NCBI GenBank assembly: GCA_003142795.1
Contig: PLNN01000025.1
Coordinates: forward strand, 1 to 36,179
From: Candidatus Omnitrophota bacterium
GTDB lineage: Bacteria; Omnitrophota; Gorgyraeia; 2-01-FULL-45-10
Direction: 5' to 3'
DNA length: 36,179 bases
Shown: piece after piece, positions 7,853-16,834 of the stretch
How the letters are laid out: every line of letters begins with the position of its first letter
Numbering within the stretch: the stretch's first letter is position 1
The notes under the pieces: model-generated
The model's database searches: none
Told to the model about the DNA's origin: nothing
What the model saw: only the letters and a program-made list of their open reading frames with translations
Position numbers and translations under genes: made by a program

Positions 7853-9373
7853 ATGGAAGAATCAAAGAATAAAGAATACCAACAGGAACTATTCGATAAG
7901 CTCAGGAAGAGCACCAGCTTAAAGAAAGAAGAAGAGTGTTTCGGGTGTTATATGAAGCCTGCCGCATGGTGGCTTCTGGAGAAACCAAACCCGAAAATGT
8001 CCGACCTGCAAAAGCTCATCTCGAATAATTGTCCCCATTTCAAAAAAGGCCCTCTTCCCGCAAAAAATACATGTTCAGCTTCCATCTTCGATGTGGTAAA
8101 AAAGGCCGCCAAAGAGAAGAAACTTGTTCGCTTTGACTGCATAGCGAACCTTCATGGCTTTGTCTATCCGATCGTACAAGGCGACAAGCTTTATGGTTAT
8201 ATAGGGGCGTGTTATTCTAAGAAAGACGTATCGGCCGAAGTGCTGGACATATTCGCCGCGTTCACCGATGCCATAGTGCGCGAGACACAAAAGGAGTTGG
8301 AGCTGTCCAAGCTGTACGAAACTATCCGCCCGCGCGCTATAGCGCTTTCCACCGTCCATACGGTCCACAGGCTTATAAGCTCGACGCTGGATCTCGCCGA
8401 ACTGCTGCCGCGCATAGCTAGATTATCGCTTCAGATACTCAGGGCGAACCGGTGTTCGATAAAACTGGTCGACGCCAAGCGCAAACTACTTCTTCCTAAA
8501 GCGACCGTCGACCTGAGGGAAAAGAAGGTCCGGCTCAAGAAGGTAAAGATCGGTAAATGGGCGCCGGGCAAGGCCTTTAAGCAGGGCAGGCCCATACGCG
8601 GCGATGACTTTCTTGCCATCCCGCTGATAGACGAGGACGTCATCGGCGTAATTACCATGTATGACAAGATAGACAAAAAACCGTTCACCGCTTTTGATCA
8701 GGAAATAATGTCTACCCTGGCGGAGCAGGCGGTCATCGCGATAAAGAACGCGCAGCTTTATAAGGAGCAGGAAAAGCTCACTATGGGAAGCATAAAGAGC
8801 CTGGCGAAGGTCCTCGATACCCGGGCCCCGGGCACTTACGTGCCGCGCGCGTCATTTTTGAAAATAGCGCTTGCGATCGGCCAGGAGATGCGCCTGACAA
8901 CTAACGACCTTAAAAGCCTGGAGTATGCCGCCATCCTGCACGACGCTGGTGAGATAATAGTCCCGGACGAGGTTTTGACGAAGCCTACGAAACTTACGGG
9001 AAAAGAATACGCGATCGTCAAAGAACATCCGGCTGTCGGAGTTGAGATAATAAAACACATGAAGGCGCTGAAATCTGCGACGCCCATAGTGCTTTATCAT
9101 CATGAGAAATACGACGGTTCCGGTTATCCGCGAGGCCTGAAAAAAGACCAGATACCGCTCGGCGCAAGAATAATGGCGGTTGTCAGCGCGTTCGAGGCGA
9201 TGGTGACAAAGAGGCCTTACAGGACCATAAAAAGTATAGAGGAAGCTATGGAAGAGATAAAAAATAACGCAGGCACCCAATTTGATCCGAAAGTAGTAGA
9301 TGTCTTTCTAAAGATCATGGCGCGCAAGGACATTCACCTTATGATGGAGAGAGAACTGTATGGACATCAATAA
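7853..9373 (+). CDS. PocR-like/GAF sensor with degenerate HD-GYP domain
   Basis: The 506-residue protein has an N-terminal cysteine-containing sensory region (C29-x2-C32 and a DC...GFVYPIV...GYIGAC stretch) that resembles the PocR ligand domain. A GAF domain (about 170-300) and an HD-GYP domain (about 305-500) follow. HD is kept (H363-D364), as are the KEHP and HH motifs (H416-H417) and GYP (424-426). However, the first ligand histidine (usual HSxRV) is Arg/Ala, the GK is GE, and the late Asp (aDvfDA) is Ser. Cyclic-di-GMP hydrolysis is doubtful, so it may be a receptor or a regulator. It has its own consensus promoter and is predicted to be leaderless. Confidence 0.85.
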   Translation: MEESKNKEYQQELFDKLRKSTSLKKEEECFGCYMKPAAWWLLEKPNPKMSDLQKLISNNCPHFKKGPLPAKNTCSASIFDVVKKAAKEKKLVRFDCIANLHGFVYPIVQGDKLYGYIGACYSKKDVSAEVLDIFAAFTDAIVRETQKELELSKLYETIRPRAIALSTVHTVHRLISSTLDLAELLPRIARLSLQILRANRCSIKLVDAKRKLLLPKATVDLREKKVRLKKVKIGKWAPGKAFKQGRPIRGDDFLAIPLIDEDVIGVITMYDKIDKKPFTAFDQEIMSTLAEQAVIAIKNAQLYKEQEKLTMGSIKSLAKVLDTRAPGTYVPRASFLKIALAIGQEMRLTTNDLKSLEYAAILHDAGEIIVPDEVLTKPTKLTGKEYAIVKEHPAVGVEIIKHMKALKSATPIVLYHHEKYDGSGYPRGLKKDQIPLGARIMAVVSAFEAMVTKRPYRTIKSIEEAMEEIKNNAGTQFDPKVVDVFLKIMARKDIHLMMERELYGHQ

Positions 9374-9614
9374 AATATTTCAATCGGAGATCCACAGGAA
9401 GATAGTTAAATTTTTCCATGAGAACCAGTCCTCTCTGGACACGCCCAGGGGTGTTGCGACATGGATAGGCGAGGACAGGGCAAAGGTAAAGACCGCCCTT
9501 GAAGATCTGGTCAAGGCAAGGATATTGATAGCCAACAGGTCCACTTCCACCACAGGCTATAGCTACACCCGCGATACGAGGCTCATTTCGCGTATCGATA
9601 AGCTGCTTAAATAA
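9360..9614 (+). CDS. Small winged-helix DNA-binding protein
   Basis: This 84-residue protein has a helix-turn-helix/winged-helix pattern: IHRKIVKFFHEN as a first helix, then GVATWIGEDRAKVKTALEDLVKARIL as the recognition part, then a wing-like strand (GYSYTRD). It starts 14 bases inside the end of the HD-GYP gene behind a GGAGAG sequence, so translation is probably coupled. It could regulate the upstream sensor operon or the helicase gene that follows 25 bases downstream. No named family is recognised. Confidence 0.75.
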   Translation: MDINKIFQSEIHRKIVKFFHENQSSLDTPRGVATWIGEDRAKVKTALEDLVKARILIANRSTSTTGYSYTRDTRLISRIDKLLK

Positions 9615-9639
9615 GACCACCTGAAAAATCTATTAAACC

Positions 9640-12600
9640 ATGAAAGATCATTCCGGCTTCTATAAAGAGTTGAACGCGCAGCAAAAGCTCGCCGTCGATA
9701 TGATAGACGGGCCGCTCCTGGTCCTCGCAGGGCCCGGCACCGGTAAGACACAGCTCTTATCAATACGCGCTGCCTCAATACTCAAACACGCCGATGTCAG
9801 GGCAGGCAACATCCTCATATTGACCTATACCAATTCCGCGGCCAAGGCCATGAAAGAGAGGCTTGCCAGGATACTCGGGCCTTCCGGCTACGACGTGGAA
9901 GTCGGGACTTTTCATAGTTTTGCCAATTCCATAATACAGGACTCGATCGAGGCAGCCAACTATGTCGGCGACAAGATCCAGATGACGGACGTGGAAAAGA
10001 TGCGCGCCTTTGAATTCATCCTAGACAATACGCCGGGGTTGGACGAGATACGGCCGTTCAGAGCGCCGTATACCTACGTCAAAGAGGCGATAACCAAGAT
10101 AAGCGAAATGAAAAAGGACGGCATAGCGCCTGCCGACTTCGAAAAATATTTGCACAGCGCTACAAGCCAGTACCATGATCTCGACGATAAGTATATCAAG
10201 CGCCTGCGCGCCCTCTCGATAGTGTATAAAAGATATGAAGACCTGAAGAGCGGTAAGACCGAAGGCATATTTGATGAGCGCGGGAGATACGATTTCGATG
10301 ACATGATAATCTTCGCTACAGAGGCGCTTAAAAAAGAACCGGGCCTCAAGGACGAATACGCTAAACAATACAGTTACGTCATGGTGGACGAATTCCAGGA
10401 TACGAACGGTTCGCAGATGGCGCTTCTCTTCACGCTCCTCGACTCTAAAAAACCCAACCTCTGCTGCGTGGGCGATGACGACCAGTCTATATACCGTTTC
10501 CAGGGCGCGAGCGTCGGGAATTTCAAAATGTTCACACAGCGTTTCCCCGGCATGAAGACCATATCCCTGAAAGACAATTACCGCTCATCCAAAGAATTGA
10601 TAGGAGTTGCCGCCAGGTTGATAAGCCTTATCCCTATTAAGGAACGGGCCGGCCAGAAGACGCTTGAGGCCGTGAAGGATTATAATGACAAAGAGATCGT
10701 TTTTAAAGAATTCACCACTGAAACGGAAGAGCTCATATGCATCATAGATAAGGTCAGGGACCTGAAAGAAAAAATAGAGAAAGATAAGTCCTTGAGCGCG
10801 GAAGACAGGGCCGATCCTTATAGTAACATCGCAGTGCTCGTCAGGAAGAGGAGCGACATCCTGAAGGTGATAGACGCTTTCCTGCAGGCGGGCATTCCGT
10901 ATGCTACGGACGGCAAGGAAGATATAAGCGGTGAGCGGCGCGTCAAACAGCTCATGGACGTGCTGGAACTTGCCCACATAGACCCTAAAGAGCACGAACA
11001 GAAAGACCTGAGCCTCTATAAAGTCCTGACGGCGGACTATTTTCAGATACCGCAGGCGGATGTCCTGAGGTTCATAAGTTTTGTGAATAATAAAAAAAAG
11101 ACCGCTGCGGACAAGGATATGACTATCCTCGGAGAATTTTTAAATTATTTCGGCTCCCGGAAGACCGACATAAAACTCGAAAAGCCGGACAGGATGCGGC
11201 AGGCAGCTGAAGTCATATCCCATTTACTGGATGACGCTAACGCCAGGCCCGTCCATTCGATGCTTATGGATTATATCAAGAACGCGGGGCTGTTCAAATA
11301 TATCCTGAGAGAGTACCGCGCAAATGCCGTTCTGAGGATACGCCAGATAAGAGGGCTGACAAGCTTTGTCAATATGATAAAGGCCAGTGACCTGGCGCGG
11401 CCGGCCATAAGATTGGACGAGTTTATGGAGGAGCTCAAAGTCCGGAAAGATCATGATCTTCCGGTCCAGGGGAGCCTCGTAACACTTACTCAGGCCGGCG
11501 TGAGGGTATATACTGCGCACGGTTCGAAGGGGCTTGAATTCCACACTGTCATAATACCGTTCTGCCTGCATAACAAAAATTGGCCGGCGAGACGCATCCC
11601 GGAAAAGATACAATTACCCTCCGACCTGTTCAAGACAAAAGAACGCATCAAAGAGAAAGAGACGATGAGGCAGCTCGCGATCCAGGATGAAACCCGGTTA
11701 TTCTACGTTGCGATGACGAGGGCGAGATCCAGCCTGATATTTACGGCAAGCCCGACTGAAGATACGGTCTCGAGCCTGTACCTGAATGAGCTTGATATAG
11801 AAAAAGACAGTCCGGAGCTTGTCGAAGAAGAGGTGGCTTCGAAATCCCTCGAGATGACAGACGCCGAAGATCCTTTTATCGGCACGGAGGCGGTGCTCAA
11901 GGACATGATCTCGAACATGTCTTTAAATCCCACCAGGCTTAATACCTATATAAGCTGCAGGCGGCGGTTCCTGTATAACGATGTGCTTAAACTTCCGGCG
12001 GCAAAGAAGAAGAGCCTTGTCTTCGGGAATTGCGTCCATAAAGCGCTCGAGGATACATATACCGAATATATGAACAAAAAGAAATTCCCGTCATTCCGGT
12101 TCTTTAAAGATTCCTTTGATCGTGAATTGAAATTCCAGGGCGTGGATCGGACCATGGAGCGCGAGCTCTTGAACAAGGCGGAGACGATAAAAGACTGGTT
12201 CGCCGGCGCTTCGAAGGACCCGATCATGCCTGTAAGCCTGGAAAGAAAATTGGTAATAACCGTCGGGGATAACATAATATTTACCGGAAAATACGATAAG
12301 GTCGAATGGGCAGATGAAGACAAGGGGCTGGTGAGAATAGTTGATTACAAAACCGGCAAGCCGGATCACCACCTAAAGACCATAGACGAGGTCAAGGATC
12401 TTGCGAGCGGCGATTGCGACGGGTATCTGCGTCAGCTGGTATGCTACAAGCTTCTTTTTGAAAAAGACAAGAAAGAGTCGAAGGGAAGACGGGTTCACAG
12501 CGGCGCGCTCGTATTTATAGAGCCGGTATCCGCAGACCTGCGCAAGCAGGGATACAAAAAAGGCCAGCATGCGGTCAAAAGCGTCGACATAACCGAAGAG

Positions 12601-12750
12601 ATGGTCTGGAGCCTGGAAGATGTCATAAAAGATGCGTGGCGGAACATAATGGAGCTCAGGTTCGAGCAGCTGCCGGAGCGTGATGATGATAAATGCAGGA
12701 CCTGCGATTTTGACGGGTTGTGCTGGGGGAGGCAGGATGCGCAGAAATAA
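9640..12750 (+). CDS. UvrD-like helicase fused to RecB/AddB-type iron-sulfur nuclease
   Basis: This 1036-residue protein has all superfamily 1A helicase motifs: Q-motif LNAQQKLAV, Walker A GPGTGKT (31-37), DEFQDT (D250-E251), GDDDQSIYRFQGA, DNYRSS, TAHGSKGLEF and FYVAMTRAR. The C-terminal third is a PD-(D/E)XK nuclease with FGNCVHKALED, VDYKTGKP and a QL.CY motif. Cysteines C773, C1019, C1022 and C1028 match the AddB/Cas4 iron-sulfur pattern. It probably unwinds and degrades DNA ends in repair. No AddA/AddB or RecC partner lies nearby, so it may act alone. The next gene starts 14 bases before its stop. Confidence 0.92.
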   Translation: MKDHSGFYKELNAQQKLAVDMIDGPLLVLAGPGTGKTQLLSIRAASILKHADVRAGNILILTYTNSAAKAMKERLARILGPSGYDVEVGTFHSFANSIIQDSIEAANYVGDKIQMTDVEKMRAFEFILDNTPGLDEIRPFRAPYTYVKEAITKISEMKKDGIAPADFEKYLHSATSQYHDLDDKYIKRLRALSIVYKRYEDLKSGKTEGIFDERGRYDFDDMIIFATEALKKEPGLKDEYAKQYSYVMVDEFQDTNGSQMALLFTLLDSKKPNLCCVGDDDQSIYRFQGASVGNFKMFTQRFPGMKTISLKDNYRSSKELIGVAARLISLIPIKERAGQKTLEAVKDYNDKEIVFKEFTTETEELICIIDKVRDLKEKIEKDKSLSAEDRADPYSNIAVLVRKRSDILKVIDAFLQAGIPYATDGKEDISGERRVKQLMDVLELAHIDPKEHEQKDLSLYKVLTADYFQIPQADVLRFISFVNNKKKTAADKDMTILGEFLNYFGSRKTDIKLEKPDRMRQAAEVISHLLDDANARPVHSMLMDYIKNAGLFKYILREYRANAVLRIRQIRGLTSFVNMIKASDLARPAIRLDEFMEELKVRKDHDLPVQGSLVTLTQAGVRVYTAHGSKGLEFHTVIIPFCLHNKNWPARRIPEKIQLPSDLFKTKERIKEKETMRQLAIQDETRLFYVAMTRARSSLIFTASPTEDTVSSLYLNELDIEKDSPELVEEEVASKSLEMTDAEDPFIGTEAVLKDMISNMSLNPTRLNTYISCRRRFLYNDVLKLPAAKKKSLVFGNCVHKALEDTYTEYMNKKKFPSFRFFKDSFDRELKFQGVDRTMERELLNKAETIKDWFAGASKDPIMPVSLERKLVITVGDNIIFTGKYDKVEWADEDKGLVRIVDYKTGKPDHHLKTIDEVKDLASGDCDGYLRQLVCYKLLFEKDKKESKGRRVHSGALVFIEPVSADLRKQGYKKGQHAVKSVDITEEMVWSLEDVIKDAWRNIMELRFEQLPERDDDKCRTCDFDGLCWGRQDAQK

Positions 12751-13432
12751 AATTTTGAGATATCTTATTTTGCTGGCGCTGGGGGCGGCCGTAGTTTATT
12801 CGTCCCTGGACCGTATTGCCGTATACCTTTTCGCAAAAAGCCGCAACTTGGAGATATCGTATAAAAAATCTTTTCCTTTCTATACCGGAGAACTGAAATG
12901 CCGTAGCCTGACCGTGCTCGATCGCGCGACGGGCATGGGATTTTTTTCTGAATCGGCAGTATTTAAACCGGGATGGAACAATGGATTGAGCTTAGGCTTC
13001 GCTCTTAAGAGGGTGCATTTTATCAAGAAGGACACAGAAAAGCCTGCCGAGGACTATGACGATCTTATGCAGATGGTTGCTATGCCGTTCAATAGCCGCT
13101 GGCTATACAAAGAGATATCCGGCGAGATCGCTTTTTTTGACGGCGGCGTGAAAGTAAGAAAATTTAATGCCGCGAACGAGGAGCTGAAACTGTCGTTTAC
13201 CGGGGACATATATGATAATAATACGGTGAAGTCCGATATAACCATATATTTTGCCGATAGCGTTGTCAGCAAGATCCCGGCAGGCCTGACGAAGGTCATC
13301 CTCGCCGATGAAAATAACGGATGGAAAAGTTTATCCGTACATCTCGAGGGTAATTATAAGGCTCCGTCCATCCAGGTCTCGAGCAAAAGGTTCCGGTTAA
13401 ATATAAAGACCGTTGTAGAATCAAAAACCTGA
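12737..13432 (+). CDS. Membrane-anchored protein of unknown function (AsmA/GspN-like shape)
   Basis: The 231-residue protein has one N-terminal membrane anchor (about 8-27) and a beta-rich extracytoplasmic domain. It has the general look of AsmA- or GspN-type proteins, but there is no motif that proves it. ATG 12737 is chosen because a GGGGGAGG sequence sits just upstream; this start overlaps the helicase gene by 14 bases. Its function in the helicase operon is unclear, and it may simply share the transcript. Confidence 0.6.
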   Translation: MRRNKILRYLILLALGAAVVYSSLDRIAVYLFAKSRNLEISYKKSFPFYTGELKCRSLTVLDRATGMGFFSESAVFKPGWNNGLSLGFALKRVHFIKKDTEKPAEDYDDLMQMVAMPFNSRWLYKEISGEIAFFDGGVKVRKFNAANEELKLSFTGDIYDNNTVKSDITIYFADSVVSKIPAGLTKVILADENNGWKSLSVHLEGNYKAPSIQVSSKRFRLNIKTVVESKT

Positions 13433-13434
13433 AG

Positions 13435-13463
13435 TTGCATTTAAGATTATCTCATGTTATAAT
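13435..13463 (+). promoter_or_regulatory. Sigma-70 promoter before the SPOR gene
   Basis: TTGCAT at 13435-13440 and TATAAT at 13458-13463 are separated by 17 bases. The predicted start is near 13470, about 12 bases before the ATG at 13482, and no Shine-Dalgarno is present in that interval. Confidence 0.8.
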
Positions 13464-13481
13464 AACACTTCTATAAGATTT

Positions 13482-14078
13482 ATGGACGAAGAAAAATATC
13501 AAAAAGAACTTTTTGAGTTTGAGAAGCCGAAGAAGGCCTTTCCCCGGCTGTCGGACCTATTTCCTAAAGCCGATTTCGAGAATAGGATAGCGATAACATT
13601 GACGCTGGAGAGGGTGGTTTTCATAGCCATAGGGCTCATTATGGTCATGGTGGTCATATACGCCCTCGGCGTGGAGGCCGGTAAGCGGGCTGCCGATACT
13701 GCCTCGTCGGAGACGAGGATATCGTTAGTAAAGCCGCCCCAAATACCGGTTACGGTCAACCCGGCGGCTAATATTACGCCTGCGCGTCAGCTTATGCCGC
13801 AGCAGGCGCAAAAGACCGCGGCAGGATCGCCGGTTATTACAGCGCCGAAAGCAATGCCCGGCAAGCCGTACACGATATTTGCTGCATCGTTTTCGCGGCA
13901 GGAGTACGCGACTCTGGCAGTGAATAAGATGAAAGGCGCGGGGTTCGACGCATTCATGGTCCCGAGCGGCAAGCTTTTCAGGCTTTGCGTCGGTTCCTAT
14001 CCGAACGCGCAAATTGCGCAAAAAGATCTGTTAAAAGTAAAGCATATATATATAGACGCTTTTGTTAAAACGAGATAA
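13482..14078 (+). CDS. SPOR-domain membrane protein
   Basis: The 198-residue product has a cytoplasmic start of about 43 residues, one membrane segment (about 44-66), a Pro/Ala/Gln-rich linker and a C-terminal SPOR domain (about 125-196, beginning KPYTIFAASF and including FRLCVGSYPNAQIAQKDL). SPOR domains bind denuded glycan strands at the division septum, so a role in cell division or wall remodelling is likely. It has its own promoter and a very short or absent leader, and the small basic protein gene follows 18 bases later. Confidence 0.85.
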   Translation: MDEEKYQKELFEFEKPKKAFPRLSDLFPKADFENRIAITLTLERVVFIAIGLIMVMVVIYALGVEAGKRAADTASSETRISLVKPPQIPVTVNPAANITPARQLMPQQAQKTAAGSPVITAPKAMPGKPYTIFAASFSRQEYATLAVNKMKGAGFDAFMVPSGKLFRLCVGSYPNAQIAQKDLLKVKHIYIDAFVKTR

Positions 14079-14096
14079 AAAGAAAGGGGTAACTAA

Positions 14097-14417
14097 ATGT
14101 CACAGCATCCAAGTTTACGCTCATCGGATAAGGATACAAAACACAGATCTGTTTTGAAACGGTATGAGCGGCTCAAAATCCTAAAAGACAAGGAAAAGTG
14201 GAAAGATGGCGAGTCGGTCTATGGATTGTCGAAAGTAAAGATAGTTAAATTCAAGATAAAGAAAGAAAAGGCAGCAGCAGCCGAAGGCGAGGAAACAGCG
14301 GCGGGAGCTCCGGGCGCGGCAGCCGCAACACCTGCTCCGCAGTCCAAGGCAGCGCCTCAGGCCAAGGCAGCGGCGTCGGCAAAGGGAGCAGGCGCTAAGC
14401 CGGAAGCCAAAAAATAA
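14097..14417 (+). CDS. Small basic protein, Chlamydiae/Verrucomicrobia type, with Ala/Lys-rich tail
   Basis: The first ~55 residues (MSQHPSLRSSDK, HRSVLKRYERLKILKDKEKW, SVYGLSKVKIVKFKIK) match what I know as the TIGR04137-type small basic protein of Verrucomicrobia and Chlamydiae, which is thought to be ribosome-linked. The last ~50 residues are low-complexity Ala/Pro/Gln/Lys, longer than the core family. An AAAGGGG Shine-Dalgarno sits upstream. Its presence supports a PVC-superphylum origin. The family identification is from memory of conserved residues, not from a search. Confidence 0.75.
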   Translation: MSQHPSLRSSDKDTKHRSVLKRYERLKILKDKEKWKDGESVYGLSKVKIVKFKIKKEKAAAAEGEETAAGAPGAAAATPAPQSKAAPQAKAAASAKGAGAKPEAKK

Positions 14418-14427
14418 CTGAAGGCGC

Positions 14428-15519
14428 ATGAGAACTATAAAGGTCCACCTGAAGGATAGGTCATACGATATATTGATCGGCCGCGGCCTGCTGAAGAAGA
14501 GCGGCGCGATAATAAAAAGGCTGGATGTTGGGAATTATGCCGTTTGCATAACCAACGCCAGCCTTTTAAAATTATACGGGAACGTTTTAAGAAAGACGCT
14601 TGAAAAAAGCGGCATTCCGGTCAGGTTCGAGATGGTGCCGGATTCCGAGAAGGCGAAGTCGGAGGGCGTCGCAACTTCCCTGATCAGGCGGATAAGCTCC
14701 TACGACAAGCGTAAAAATATATTCATTATCAATTTCGGCGGCGGCGTTGTGGGCGATGTAGGCGGCTTTGTGGCATCGGTCTATAAGAGAGGTATCCCGT
14801 ATGTGCAGATACCTACGACATTATTGGCTCAGGTCGATTCGGCTATTGGCGGAAAGGTGGCGATAGACCTGCCTATAGCCAAGAATCTGGTAGGTTCTTT
14901 TTACCAGCCCAGACTAGTAATATCCGATACAGGCCTGATCTCTTCGCTTCCGCATAGACAAATAAGTAGCGGGCTCGCCGAGATAATAAAATACGGCGTC
15001 ATAAAAGATAGGACCCTGTTCGCATTTTTGGAACGGAACCATAAAAAGATCTTGCGGTGCGACAATGCCTCGCTTGAATATATCGTTTCAGCTTCCGCCC
15101 GCATAAAAGCGAAAGTTGTCGAGCAGGACGAATTTGACAGGACCGGAAAGCGTGCCATACTGAATTTCGGCCACACGATAGGCCATGCAATAGAAGCCGC
15201 AGCAAAATATTCCAATCGTTACAATCACGGTGAGGCCGTTGCGATCGGCATGTCCGGGTCCTGCGGGATAGCGCGGCGGCTCGGGCTTATAAGCCAAAAA
15301 GATGCAGGACGTATAATCTCTCTTATCGCGGCGCTCGGCCTTCCGACAAAGGCCAAGGGCGTGAGGCTGCAGGCAGTCTATAATGCGCACCTGCATGATA
15401 AAAAATTTATTCATGGCAAGAACCGCTTTGTGCTTCCGGTCCGGGTCGAAAAAGTGAAAATAGTTGAAGGCGTCCCGGATGCGGTCATACGGGCAGTTTT
15501 AAAAGAGGAGATACTATGA
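14428..15519 (+). CDS. aroB: 3-dehydroquinate synthase
   Basis: This 363-residue protein matches AroB, which converts DAHP to 3-dehydroquinate in the shikimate pathway using NAD and a divalent metal. Conserved blocks are GGGVVGDVGGFVAS, RGIPYVQIPTTLLAQVDSA, GGKVAIDLP.AKNLVGSFYQP, and the metal-site motifs LNFGHTIGHAIE and NHGEAVAIGM. GAAGG precedes the ATG. It overlaps the acetyltransferase gene by four bases. No other shikimate gene lies in the window. Confidence 0.97.
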   Translation: MRTIKVHLKDRSYDILIGRGLLKKSGAIIKRLDVGNYAVCITNASLLKLYGNVLRKTLEKSGIPVRFEMVPDSEKAKSEGVATSLIRRISSYDKRKNIFIINFGGGVVGDVGGFVASVYKRGIPYVQIPTTLLAQVDSAIGGKVAIDLPIAKNLVGSFYQPRLVISDTGLISSLPHRQISSGLAEIIKYGVIKDRTLFAFLERNHKKILRCDNASLEYIVSASARIKAKVVEQDEFDRTGKRAILNFGHTIGHAIEAAAKYSNRYNHGEAVAIGMSGSCGIARRLGLISQKDAGRIISLIAALGLPTKAKGVRLQAVYNAHLHDKKFIHGKNRFVLPVRVEKVKIVEGVPDAVIRAVLKEEIL

Positions 15520-15977
15520 GCCATTCTTTACGTCCGTTCAGGAACGAAGACCAGGAAGGCGTAAAAGCCTTGATATTGGCGATACTGGAGAAAGAATATC
15601 CGTTCGATAAATCCGCCTATTCGGACAGTGATCTTTTAAAAATCGGGGAGACGTATGGCGGGAGCCGCAACACTTTTCTTGTTATAGAAGAATCCAGCAG
15701 GATCGTAGGCACCGTGGGGGTAAAGGAAGATGCGAAGGGGGAAGCCCTCATCCGAAGGCTTTTCGTAGACGCCTCTCACCGGGGGCACGGTTACGGCACG
15801 GCACTTTTGAATAGGGCGGTAGATTTTTGCAGGGAGAGAGGCTATAAACGCATATATTTTCGTTGCACGGACAGGATGTCCGAAGCAATGAAGCTTTGCC
15901 TCAAAAAAGGTTTTAAAGAGACCGAAAAGCTCGAGATCGGCGGGTTTAATATTCACAAGCTGGAGTTCCTTATATAA
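15516..15977 (+). CDS. GNAT-family N-acetyltransferase
   Basis: This 153-residue GNAT protein contains the acetyl-CoA binding region VDASHRGHGYGTALLNRAVDF (R/Q-x-x-G-x-G/A pattern) and a C-terminal KGFKETE strand-helix. The substrate cannot be inferred; GNAT enzymes acetylate amines on small molecules or protein N-termini. ATGA overlap with aroB and a two-base gap to the thioesterase indicate co-transcription. Confidence 0.88.
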   Translation: MSHSLRPFRNEDQEGVKALILAILEKEYPFDKSAYSDSDLLKIGETYGGSRNTFLVIEESSRIVGTVGVKEDAKGEALIRRLFVDASHRGHGYGTALLNRAVDFCRERGYKRIYFRCTDRMSEAMKLCLKKGFKETEKLEIGGFNIHKLEFLI

Positions 15978-15979
15978 AA

Positions 15980-16378
15980 ATGAGCATGAAACCATTCGAG
16001 ACCGACATCAGGGTCAGGTACCAGGAGACGGACAACATGGGCGTTGTCTATTACGCCAATTATCTTGTCTGGTTCGAAGTGGGCCGGACCGAATACTTGA
16101 GGAATCTGGGCCTGGTCTATACGAGGATAGAGGAGAAAGGCTTTTACCTGATGGTTGCGAGCGTCTCCTGCCAATATAAGTCGCCCGCAAAATACGATGA
16201 CCTTGTGCGTATCCGGACGTGGGTATCGGAGATGAAACATTCCAGTATGAAGTTCGAATATAAATTATTTGTCGGCGAGAAATTGATAGCGACCGGCGAG
16301 TCAGTTCACGTTTGCACTAACAGGTCCGGACGTCCCGTCAGGATGCCGGAAGAGATAAAGAAACTACTCCAGCCCTAG
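15980..16378 (+). CDS. YbgC-type acyl-CoA thioesterase
   Basis: This hotdog-fold protein of 132 residues carries the 4-hydroxybenzoyl-CoA thioesterase/YbgC signature RVRYQETDNMGVVYYANYLVWFE, including the Asp (D18) that acts in catalysis. A typical C-terminal KLIATGESVHVC segment is also present. It likely hydrolyses short or medium acyl-CoA or acyl-ACP; YbgC proteins often work near the Tol-Pal envelope system, but no tol gene is seen here. Its 3-prime end overlaps the convergent GspB-like gene by 15 bases, with no terminator between. Confidence 0.88.
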   Translation: MSMKPFETDIRVRYQETDNMGVVYYANYLVWFEVGRTEYLRNLGLVYTRIEEKGFYLMVASVSCQYKSPAKYDDLVRIRTWVSEMKHSSMKFEYKLFVGEKLIATGESVHVCTNRSGRPVRMPEEIKKLLQP

Positions 16379-16834
16379 CGCTATTTCCGAATCCCTTTTC
16401 TTCAAAATAACGCCGTTCTTATCGATCTTCATGACCTTGGCGCCGTTAACCACGTCGCCTACGCCCACCATGACGTTGTTTATTATTGCCCGGGGGCCGT
16501 CTACCAGCTGCATTACGCCGCTCAATATATAATCTGGAAAGCCCCGCCGTTTTGCCTTAGCGGCAGCTGCCTGAGCAGGTTCTGCTGTCTGGGCATCTGC
16601 GCTCGATATCGGTTTATATATGCTTTGCAGGAGAGAGTTATAGTTTACGCCGCTCGATTGATCGGATGCAGTATTGAAAAATTGTTTTAGGCCAAAATAA
16701 GCCAGCACGACAAAAATAATGAATATATAGATAGCAGGCCTCGTTATTTTTTTGGAAGCATGTGATATGTCCGGGCGTGTTTTTGAGTCACCCCGGTACC
16801 CGACTTTTTTAAGGGCGTCCTGTATTATGCTCAT
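16364..16834 (-). CDS. GspB-like general secretion pathway protein
   Basis: The 156-residue product starts MSIIQDALKK, typical of GspB/ExeB-type proteins. It has one membrane segment (about residues 34-50), an Ala-rich periplasmic linker, and a C-terminal domain with the GspB/PilP-like pattern IINNVMVGVGDVVNGAKVMKI. With ExeA it should help insert the outer-membrane secretin of a type II secretion system or type IV pilus machine through the peptidoglycan. I chose the ATG at 16834 because it overlaps the ExeA stop (ATGA) and gives the family N-terminus; longer reads would overlap exeA. Confidence 0.82.
   Translation of the reverse strand: MSIIQDALKKVGYRGDSKTRPDISHASKKITRPAIYIFIIFVVLAYFGLKQFFNTASDQSSGVNYNSLLQSIYKPISSADAQTAEPAQAAAAKAKRRGFPDYILSGVMQLVDGPRAIINNVMVGVGDVVNGAKVMKIDKNGVILKKRDSEIALGLE

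Noticed and set aside
14260-14417. Ala/Lys low-complexity DNA as a possible tandem repeat
   Set aside because: It encodes the tail of the small basic protein and has no regular repeat unit.
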